Shown here: positions 54,703 through 62,123 of the stretch, in pieces
How positions within the stretch are numbered: position 1 is the first letter of the stretch
How the letters are laid out: every line of letters begins with the position of its first letter
Source: Phycisphaerae bacterium
GTDB taxonomy: Bacteria > Chloroflexota > Anaerolineae > 4572-78 > J111
DNA: 64,000 nt
Direction of reading: 5' to 3'
NCBI GenBank assembly: GCA_028285035.1
Contig: JANQQF010000035.1
Span: 1-64,000 of the forward strand
The notes under the pieces: generated by a model
What the model was told of the DNA's origin: nothing
What the model saw: only the letters and a program-made list of their open reading frames with translations
The model's database searches: none
Program-made: the position numbers and the translations under genes

Positions 54703-55584
54703 ATGAAGCAAACGATGATGGAAAAACTCGATTACTTTTATGATGGAAGTTACCGCTTTATATATGGTCATTTTGGGGCTCTATTGATTAACTTATCGCA
54801 TGGTTATCGCCGAGGCCAATCGCCGATTATTGTTTATTCAATGCCGAAGGTTGGTTCAACTTCAATGCAGACCTCCCTCTTAAAACACAGAATTTGGTCT
54901 TATCAGGTTCATCAAATCCAGGATGTTTCAGTTTACCCATATAAGATCAAATATCCAGTTGATATGAAGTTTTATCGACGTTGGATCAGAGCTTGGCGGC
55001 TCCAGCATAGATATTGGACGGCAAAAGGGTTGGATGAAAAATTTATTAAGCCGAAACGTTTCACGAAGATCATCACCCTGGTGAGGGATCCGATCACGCG
55101 TAACATGTCAAAATTTTTTGACGACCCCTGGCGTTTGGTAGATGGCCAAGATGTGGGAACTTTAAGCCAGGATAAGCTGATTGATTTGTTTTTGAATAAA
55201 CACAATCATCAGGGGGTCTTTAAATGGTTTGATCGAGAGTTTAAAGCAGGATTAGGTATTGATGTTTATCAATACCCCTTTCCTTATGAGCAAGGCTATC
55301 AAAGAATCAAACAAGACTGCTTTGACGTTTTAGTCCTTAGGGTGGAATTAGATGACGCGCTAAAGGAAAAAGCCATTGCTGATTTTTTGGATATTCCTAC
55401 ATTTAACCTCACTCGTAAATATGAAGGTGAAACACGAGTTCACGGCCCCCGCTATCGCGAGTTTAAGGAAAAGATCAGGCTGCCCCAAAGCTATCTTGAT
55501 ATGATGTGTGACGCTAAATATACCCGCCATTTTTACAGTTCAGACGAAATTGAACAAATGCGTCAAAGGTGGTCGAGAGATTAA
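54703..55584 (+). CDS. Sulfotransferase-like protein (PF10364-like), copy 3
   Basis: A 293-residue protein. YSMPKVGSTSMQTSLL near 45-60 is the P-loop-like site, and ITLVRDPITRNMSKFFDDPW near 123-142 the second. The C-terminal block SYLDMMCDAKYTRHFYSSDEI matches the copies at 41525 and 45753, but the middle is more distant and the N-terminus is 30 residues longer. The start is MKQTMMEKL, though an internal Met is possible. It is likely a different acceptor-specific family member (inference). Confidence 0.8.
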   Translation: MKQTMMEKLDYFYDGSYRFIYGHFGALLINLSHGYRRGQSPIIVYSMPKVGSTSMQTSLLKHRIWSYQVHQIQDVSVYPYKIKYPVDMKFYRRWIRAWRLQHRYWTAKGLDEKFIKPKRFTKIITLVRDPITRNMSKFFDDPWRLVDGQDVGTLSQDKLIDLFLNKHNHQGVFKWFDREFKAGLGIDVYQYPFPYEQGYQRIKQDCFDVLVLRVELDDALKEKAIADFLDIPTFNLTRKYEGETRVHGPRYREFKEKIRLPQSYLDMMCDAKYTRHFYSSDEIEQMRQRWSRD

Positions 55585-55609
55585 GAATTAATACCAATAG
55601 ACTCATGAT

Positions 55610-56554
55610 ATGAATGCACCCAAGCTATCAATTATTATTATCAGTTACAATGTTTGTGAATTGTTGGACCAATGTTTGGCCTCTGTGCAAGCGACGCAAG
55701 AGGGCCTATCGCTTGAGATCATCGTTGTTGACAACAAATCACAAGATCAGACGTTGACGGTGATTCCACAAAAATATCCTGAGATTCGCTACATCTTTAA
55801 TGAGGAGAATTTGGGCTTTGCCAAGGCAAATAATCAAGCTTTGGCGATTGCTAGGGGCGAATATGTGTTGTTACTCAACCCCGATACAATCGTTCTCTCT
55901 GGTGCCTTGAAGACAATGATCGAACGGCTTGATGCGCTTTCAGATTGTGCTGTGGTTGGGGCAAAGCTCCTTAATCCGGACCGAAGCTTACAACCATCGT
56001 GTCGAAGCTTTCCTAATCTAATTAATACGATTGTTTATAGCTTTTTAGGGTACCGTTGGCTGCCGCAACTCTCAAATCCACCGAGCAAGCTATTGGAAAT
56101 CTGGAGCCACGATCGCGAAATGAGGGTTGATTATCTGATTGGGGCTGCCTTCATGATTAAAGGCACAGTCTTAGATAAAATCGGCTACTTAGATGAGAAC
56201 TTTTTCTTTTATGGTGAAGAAAAAGATTGGTGTTACCGTGCGACTCTGGCTGGGTACAAAATCTATTTCTGCCCTAATGCATTGGTTATTCATTTTGGCG
56301 GGCAAAGTTCCCAACAGGTCTCTTTATTCGCTCTAAAAGAGCTTTACAAAAACTATGAACTTTTTTTGAATAAACATTACGCCCCGGTTTATGCCTTGGT
56401 GTTAATCATTATTTTGCGAACCGGATTACTGACAAAAGCGGCGATTTTTAGAGCGCTGAGTGTGGTCAAATTAAAACAACGACAAAACCTTCGACAAAAG
56501 GCGGCTGCTCACTTTACAGTTTTTAAGCAGCAAGTTTTAGGTGAGGTCAAATAG
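55610..56554 (+). CDS. Family 2 glycosyltransferase (rhamnosyltransferase/WbbL-like)
   Basis: A 314-residue GT-A enzyme with LSIIIISYNVCELLDQCLASV at the start, VDNKSQDQTL near 43, LNPDTIVLSGAL near 90, and IGAAFMIKGTVLDKIGYLDENFFFYGEEKDWCYRATLAGYKIYF near 182-225. The NENLGFAKANNQAL-type block and the ED pair are as in rhamnosyltransferases. A C-terminal hydrophobic segment (265-285) may anchor it to the membrane. Confidence 0.9.
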   Translation: MNAPKLSIIIISYNVCELLDQCLASVQATQEGLSLEIIVVDNKSQDQTLTVIPQKYPEIRYIFNEENLGFAKANNQALAIARGEYVLLLNPDTIVLSGALKTMIERLDALSDCAVVGAKLLNPDRSLQPSCRSFPNLINTIVYSFLGYRWLPQLSNPPSKLLEIWSHDREMRVDYLIGAAFMIKGTVLDKIGYLDENFFFYGEEKDWCYRATLAGYKIYFCPNALVIHFGGQSSQQVSLFALKELYKNYELFLNKHYAPVYALVLIIILRTGLLTKAAIFRALSVVKLKQRQNLRQKAAAHFTVFKQQVLGEVK

Positions 56555-56564
56555 GATACTAACT

Positions 56565-57749
56565 ATGATTACAAACCACAGTTTTATCTGCTTCGGTGAA
56601 GATATTGGGACCACGGTCATGAGCAAGCATCACTTTATGCGTCATTTGTCGAAGCAAAATACAGTCCTCTACGTTGAGTCGATTGGGGTGCGACGTCCAC
56701 AGTTATCTCGGCACGATGCCAAACGCATCGTGAAAAAGATTAAACGCTGGATACGAGGCTGTCGGAAAATTGAGCCGAATTTTTATGCCCTTTCGCCAGT
56801 GGTCATCCCCTTACATCATGTTCCCCTCATCAAAAAGGTTAACCAGATTTTGCTCAAAGGCCAATTGAGGTTTTGGCAGTGGTGGCTCAAGATGAACAAT
56901 CTGATTTTGTGGATTGGTCTGCCCACCGCCAAGGCTGTAGTGGGGGCGATGAACGAGCAATTAGTAGTCTATCACTGCGCCGATAAACTGACCGCCTATG
57001 TTTCACCCGAAGAACGTGCCCCCCTAGAGATGATGCACCAAGAGATGTTGGACAAGGCTGATGTGACTATCACCCCATCACAGTCATTTCAACAGGAGAT
57101 GGCCCCACTAACCAAAGCTTGTTATTACTTGCCCCACGGGGTGGATCACGACCATTTCGGTACAACTCAAGATCCTGACCTCCCAATTGCCAGTGATATT
57201 CAAGCCATTCCAGGACCAATTATCGGTTTCTACGGCACGATTGATACGCGTTGGGTTGATTTCAAAATGTTGTTCCAAATCGCAACAACCCGACCAGAGT
57301 GGTCTTTTGTTTTAATTGGGCCAACCGAACATTCGCGTGAGTCACACCAGCTTGAGCGACTATCCAACATCCATTTTTTAGGCCCCCGTCCCTATTCTGA
57401 CTTGCCCACGTATACCAAAGCATTTGATGTCTGTATGTTGCCCAAAACGCAAACCAGTTTGACTGCCTCCTCCAGCCCTTTGAAATTGCGCGAATATCTG
57501 GCCACGGGGAAGCCCATCGTAACCACACTAGAGCCGGATGGACCCCTAGCCTCACTCGTTTACGTGGCTAAAACGGCCCAAGACTTCGAGGTGGGGATTG
57601 AGGCGTGTCTTCAAAGCGATACGGCTGAGGCCCGTCAAGCCCGCATGGACTCAATGCAAATTCATAGCTGGAAACAGCGCACTGAGCAATTGTCGCAAAT
57701 TTTGTTGGATACCTTGGCAAAGCCATCAACAAATGGCACAATGAATTAA
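56565..57749 (+). CDS. Family 4-like glycosyltransferase
   Basis: A 394-residue glycosyltransferase of the GT-B kind. I chose ATG 56565, since codons from 56541 overlap the previous gene. VVYHCADKLTAYV near 135 and VTITPSQSFQQEMAPL near 167 are in the linker, followed by IIGFYGTIDTRWVDFKML and SSPLKLREYLATGKPIVTT in the donor domain. It resembles teichuronic-acid or rhamnan-type transferases. Its donor is unknown. Confidence 0.83.
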   Translation: MITNHSFICFGEDIGTTVMSKHHFMRHLSKQNTVLYVESIGVRRPQLSRHDAKRIVKKIKRWIRGCRKIEPNFYALSPVVIPLHHVPLIKKVNQILLKGQLRFWQWWLKMNNLILWIGLPTAKAVVGAMNEQLVVYHCADKLTAYVSPEERAPLEMMHQEMLDKADVTITPSQSFQQEMAPLTKACYYLPHGVDHDHFGTTQDPDLPIASDIQAIPGPIIGFYGTIDTRWVDFKMLFQIATTRPEWSFVLIGPTEHSRESHQLERLSNIHFLGPRPYSDLPTYTKAFDVCMLPKTQTSLTASSSPLKLREYLATGKPIVTTLEPDGPLASLVYVAKTAQDFEVGIEACLQSDTAEARQARMDSMQIHSWKQRTEQLSQILLDTLAKPSTNGTMN

Positions 57750-57769
57750 ATACCCAATGAGAAATTCAA

Positions 57770-59191
57770 ATGACCAAAACCCTTAATCTGCAAATCATTG
57801 CGGTTACTGGCAGTTTAGCCGGTGCCCTCCTGATTGGCCTATCCGTGCAACTCATTCCCTCTACCTTCCTGCTGATTGGTCTGGCGGGTGTCATTGGTGG
57901 GGTGATTTTGCTACAACGCCCCATCTATGGCTTGTATGCCGTGATGGTCAGCCAATTGGCCTTTGTTGGTGGGGTGGCCGATGTGACTTTAACCAAAATG
58001 GGTACCTTTGCCCTGACCGCCGCGATTTTAGGCTTTGCTGTGCTTTGGGCCATCAATCTGCGAGAGATTGACTGGAAAACTGAACGAAGCTGGCTCATTC
58101 CGCTGCTTGTCTTTTTGGGCTGGTGTGGTTTTAATGTGACCGTCGCCCTTAGTCAAAATGTACCAATCACCACGTATTTGCGTGAATTATTCCCCCTCCT
58201 GAATTATGGCCTGATTTTAGCGGCTTTTGTCTGGGTACGGACCACACGGCAATTGAAACAAACCCTAATCATTGTCGGTGGGGTTATTTTATTGATTGTA
58301 GCGCGTGACCTTTTGTTCAATCTAAGAAGCTCCGCGCTCGGCGGCATCTACAACCTCATTGTGTTTATCTTCCTCTCACCCGGCTCCATTTTTTACAGCA
58401 TTCTGGGGCTACTGTTTGGTCTACTGGCAATCCAGTCTGGGGTAGATTGGCGATTACGATTGATTATGGCTGGGGCCGGGGTTGTTAGTCTCGGCGCGAT
58501 TTTCTTATCAGGGACTCGCGGGTTTTGGTTAGGTGCGGTCTTTGCAATATTAATTTGGTTCCGTCTTCGGCCTAGACTTGGCGCTCAATCGCTATTACTC
58601 AACTTAATGATTTTTACCTTTGGCGGGGCTTTTTTGTTGGTGATGGGGAGCGTCTTTTTTCCTTCGATTGGACAAATCGAACTGCTGCGAGGGGACTTGG
58701 TTGTGGAGCGAGTCGCCCTGCTGGATCCAGATGCGATTGCAGAGGATCGTTCGGTCCTCTTGCGTATTAGCGAAACAGAAATTGCTCTCACTGAGGCAAT
58801 CAAAAGTCCGATTTTTGGCCGAGGCTTAGGCTTTGAATTTACCAGCCCTCACTACTCAGTTGAGGGGGAGATTACCCGTGGTTATGTTCATAACTTTTAT
58901 GTGTTTGTATACCTGAAATTAGGCTTGATCGGTTTAGGGATTTATCTGTGGCTATTTATCGCGCTGTATCGTCAATTATGGCATATTCGTCAGCAACAAC
59001 ACGATTGGAATAGCACCTTTTTAGCAACGGCTTTGCTGGTTGCCCTATTGATTACAGCACTCATTTCAGTGTCAAGTGCTTACTTAAACGCCACTCCCAC
59101 CACATTAGCGATTGGTATTCTGCTCGGTGCCTGCTTTGGCGCAGCCCACCATCAAAAAATGGCTCGAACGGCAAAGGCGGTAACTGGATAA
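57770..59191 (+). CDS. O-antigen ligase / Wzy-like polymerase
   Basis: A 473-residue polytopic membrane protein with about 12 hydrophobic segments. The GRGLGFEFTSPHYSVEGEITRGYVHNFYVFVYLKLGLIGLGIYLW region (355-400) is like the long periplasmic loop and following helix of O-antigen ligase and Wzy-type proteins, including the catalytic-type His in VHNFY. In combination with Wzx, it would polymerise repeat units outside the membrane. It could alternatively be a ligase to a carrier. Confidence 0.87.
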   Translation: MTKTLNLQIIAVTGSLAGALLIGLSVQLIPSTFLLIGLAGVIGGVILLQRPIYGLYAVMVSQLAFVGGVADVTLTKMGTFALTAAILGFAVLWAINLREIDWKTERSWLIPLLVFLGWCGFNVTVALSQNVPITTYLRELFPLLNYGLILAAFVWVRTTRQLKQTLIIVGGVILLIVARDLLFNLRSSALGGIYNLIVFIFLSPGSIFYSILGLLFGLLAIQSGVDWRLRLIMAGAGVVSLGAIFLSGTRGFWLGAVFAILIWFRLRPRLGAQSLLLNLMIFTFGGAFLLVMGSVFFPSIGQIELLRGDLVVERVALLDPDAIAEDRSVLLRISETEIALTEAIKSPIFGRGLGFEFTSPHYSVEGEITRGYVHNFYVFVYLKLGLIGLGIYLWLFIALYRQLWHIRQQQHDWNSTFLATALLVALLITALISVSSAYLNATPTTLAIGILLGACFGAAHHQKMARTAKAVTG

Positions 59192-59194
59192 GTA

Positions 59195-60421
59195 ATGCGC
59201 GTTTTACTCCTTTCGCTCTATTTCAAACCTGATCCCTCGGCTAACTCGGTGATTATGACCGAGCTGGTCGAAGAGCTAATTGACCTAGGGTTTGAAGTGA
59301 CGATTGTCACCACCTTCCCTCACTATGACATCAATCAGATTTGGGACGAATATCGAGGCAAGTGGGTTCAGAAAGAAGAACAGGGGAAGCTGCGAATCTA
59401 CCGCACCTATCTCTACGTACCGCAAAAAAAGAGTAGCTTTCTAGGCCGTATTCTCAATTATATCTCATTCAATGTGATGTCAACGATAGTCGGGCTGTTC
59501 GCTGGTAAATATGATATTATCTTGGCTCCCTCTCCGCCGTTGACCATCGGCCTTAGTGCATATTTGCTTAGCCGATTACGCCGAGTGCCTTACATCTATA
59601 ATGTGCAAGACATTTATCCTGATGTCGCCATTCATCTGGGGGTGTTGACTAACCAGCGGGCCATCCGATTTTTTCAAGGGCTGGAAAAATTTGTCTATCG
59701 ACACGCCATCGCGGTGACAGTCTTGTCGGATGGGTTTTGCCGCAATTTGCTGGCCAAGGGTGTCCCTGCCAATAAGATCAAAATCATTCCTAATTTTATT
59801 GACACCGAATTTATGCGGCCTGGCCCTAAAGAAAATTCTTTTGCATACCAACACAGCCTGCAGGACAAAGTCGTGGTCATGTACGCTGGAAATGTCGGGC
59901 TTTCGCAAGGGTTAGAGACCCTACTCGAGGCTGCCGGACATCTCTTGAAGCTGTCCGATTTGCGTATTTTGATTGTGGGGAATGGGGCAGCCAAGGCCGA
60001 TTTGGTAGAGAAAGCAAAACAAATGGCCTTGACCAATGTCACGTTTTTGCCCTTTCAGCCTCGCGCCGATTTACCCGAGATGTACGCCGCGGCTGACATT
60101 TCTCTGGTTGTGCTACGGGCTGGCATCGGCGCGGATAGCGTGCCCTCCAAAGCTTACACGATTATGGCCAGCGGCCGCCCGCTCATTGCGGCGATTGATG
60201 CCGACTCTGAAACGACCAAGCTCATTGACGATGCCCGATGTGGCCAATGGGTCCCCCCTGAGGAACCAGAGACTTTAGCTAAGGCCATCAGGGCTTTATA
60301 TGAAAATAAGACCAAGCGCATTCAGTTTAGCCAAAATGGGCGTCGCTTTGTGGAAGCCCACTACACACGTCAATCGGTGGCCAAGCAGTATGCTAATTTG
60401 CTCGAGCAATTGACCAAATAA
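59195..60421 (+). CDS. Family 4 glycosyltransferase (WbuB-like)
   Basis: A 408-residue GT-B enzyme. Features are RVLLLSLYFKPDPSANSVIMTELVEEL at the start, FPHYDINQIWDEYRGKW near 46, PYIYNVQDIYPDVAIHLGVL near 130, IPNFIDTEFMRPGP near 200, and ADSVPSKAYTIMASGRPLIAAID near 310. This family acts on N-acetylated amino sugars in WbuB and related enzymes. It starts three bases after the Wzy stop. Confidence 0.9.
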   Translation: MRVLLLSLYFKPDPSANSVIMTELVEELIDLGFEVTIVTTFPHYDINQIWDEYRGKWVQKEEQGKLRIYRTYLYVPQKKSSFLGRILNYISFNVMSTIVGLFAGKYDIILAPSPPLTIGLSAYLLSRLRRVPYIYNVQDIYPDVAIHLGVLTNQRAIRFFQGLEKFVYRHAIAVTVLSDGFCRNLLAKGVPANKIKIIPNFIDTEFMRPGPKENSFAYQHSLQDKVVVMYAGNVGLSQGLETLLEAAGHLLKLSDLRILIVGNGAAKADLVEKAKQMALTNVTFLPFQPRADLPEMYAAADISLVVLRAGIGADSVPSKAYTIMASGRPLIAAIDADSETTKLIDDARCGQWVPPEEPETLAKAIRALYENKTKRIQFSQNGRRFVEAHYTRQSVAKQYANLLEQLTK

Positions 60422-60452
60422 AATTATGATTTACCCCAACTGAAAGAAAAAT

Positions 60453-60513
60453 CAGGTAAGATTTACAGGATAAAAAATCCTATATAATCTTGATCATCTT
60501 GTAAATCCTGTCC
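60453..60513. repeat. MITE-like inverted repeat (GGACAGGATTTACA family), copy 2
   Basis: GATTTACAGGAT at the left and CTTGTAAATCCTGTCC at the right, with ATAATCTTGATCAT between, match the element at 19590-19653. The left arm is worn. It separates a glycosyltransferase from the priming-transferase gene and may slow transcription. Confidence 0.65.
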
Positions 60514-60600
60514 ATTTCTCCAAAACGCGAAGATAGCTTTGTTCTGCCTTATTATTTTCCTGTTCTTTAATAATTGATTTGACCAATCAAGGAGTAGGTT

Positions 60601-62106
60601 ATGAGTAGTCATACCAAAAAATTAACCCCTTCCTCAACACCAAACATAGCTTTGACCAAGCTAAAACAAATCATTTTTCGAAAAGTCCGAGGCTTTCAAA
60701 CGCCTTTTTCCGAAAGACGTGCTCTGTTATTGGTGACGGATTCATTGCTAATCATTTTGGCTACGTATGGGGCGTTTCTATTATGGCAATACAGTCAGCA
60801 ACAGGTCGATCCGAATGCCGCTCCTATTACAATTTTGGATCGCTGGTATTGGGTACCAACCCTACTCTTAGGCTGGTGGGGGGGCGCTTGGCTGAATGAC
60901 CTCTATCACATCCCATCATCAACCCAACGCTTTACTACATTCACCCGACTGGCTTTGATTAGCGGAATGGCCTTACTCTTTTACAGTATCATCTTTTTCT
61001 TGGCCCCCCGTGATGCCCTCCCTCGGTTATTCTTCCTCTACTTTTTAGGTTTGGGCCTCCCTGCTGTTTTTATATGGCGTCTCGCCTACAGCACTGTATT
61101 TACAATGCTTCCCTTACAACATCGGGTGTTGATTGTTGGGCTAGGTAATCAGGCTCAATTTATCGCACGTACCTTGCGTGAAAACCCAAAGCTCAACTAT
61201 GAGCCACTTGGCTATGTGCCCAGTCAACAAACAGATGAAAATGAAATCATCATCTCCCCTGATGAATTGCCCATTGTAGGTTCACTTCTTGATTTGCCGC
61301 GACTGGCCCAACGAATGCGGGCGCAACAAGTTGTTGTAGCGACTGACCACCCAATGGATGGCAGGCTTTTTGAGTTGTTGATGCGTTGCCAGTCGTGGGG
61401 AATGGGCGTGGTCACGATGCCCAATCTTTACGAAAAGCTCACCCGCAGTATTCCCATTCAGCATATTGACCCCACCTGGACCCTGCAAATCCTGCAAGAT
61501 TTACCTGTTTTTAGTCGACTACAATTAGCTATAAAACGATTTTTTGATTTAGTGGTCTCATCCCTCAGTCTGATTTTTACCGCACCATTAATGTTGATCA
61601 TTGCCCTTGCTATCTTGATTGAGGATCGTAAAGGGTCTATTTTCTACAAACAGACTCGGGTCGGTCGAGGCGGCCGTCTTTTTGATATCTACAAATTTCG
61701 CACAATGGTAACCGAGGCAGAAAAAGATGGACAGGCGCGCTGGGCGGCTAAAAATGATCCGCGTATTACCCGAGTGGGTCGCATATTACGTAAAACCCGT
61801 CTGGATGAGCTACCACAACTCATCAACATCTTCAATGGGCACATGAGTCTGGCTGGTCCTCGTCCCGAGCGGCCTGAATTTATCAAGATGCTAGAAGAGC
61901 ACGTCCCCTTTTATCGAACTCGCTTGCTGGTTAAACCAGGCCTCACTGGCTGGGCCCAAGTTCATGGTGATTACACCAGTGATGTTGAAGGGGCCGTGAA
62001 CAAGTTAGAGTACGATTTATATTATCTCCGATATTGGTCTTTCTGGCTGGATATTTATATAATCTTTAAGACTGTTGGTGTCATGTTAAAGATGAAAGGG
62101 ATTTGA
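60601..62106 (+). CDS. Polyprenyl-phosphate sugar phosphotransferase (WbaP/WcaJ-like)
   Basis: A 501-residue enzyme that starts repeat-unit assembly by moving a hexose-phosphate to undecaprenyl phosphate. The N-terminal 150 residues contain several membrane helices, followed by a CoA-binding-like domain (RVLIVGLGNQAQFIARTLREN near 178) and the C-terminal catalytic domain with YKFRTMVTEAEKD, RKTRLDELPQLINIFNGHMSLAGPRPERPEF and the closing YDLYYLRYWSFWLDIYIIFKTV. AAGGAG precedes the ATG. The gene defines a Wzx/Wzy-type start of synthesis. Confidence 0.95.
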   Translation: MSSHTKKLTPSSTPNIALTKLKQIIFRKVRGFQTPFSERRALLLVTDSLLIILATYGAFLLWQYSQQQVDPNAAPITILDRWYWVPTLLLGWWGGAWLNDLYHIPSSTQRFTTFTRLALISGMALLFYSIIFFLAPRDALPRLFFLYFLGLGLPAVFIWRLAYSTVFTMLPLQHRVLIVGLGNQAQFIARTLRENPKLNYEPLGYVPSQQTDENEIIISPDELPIVGSLLDLPRLAQRMRAQQVVVATDHPMDGRLFELLMRCQSWGMGVVTMPNLYEKLTRSIPIQHIDPTWTLQILQDLPVFSRLQLAIKRFFDLVVSSLSLIFTAPLMLIIALAILIEDRKGSIFYKQTRVGRGGRLFDIYKFRTMVTEAEKDGQARWAAKNDPRITRVGRILRKTRLDELPQLINIFNGHMSLAGPRPERPEFIKMLEEHVPFYRTRLLVKPGLTGWAQVHGDYTSDVEGAVNKLEYDLYYLRYWSFWLDIYIIFKTVGVMLKMKGI

Positions 62107-62123
62107 GATTTTGGTTTTTCAAT

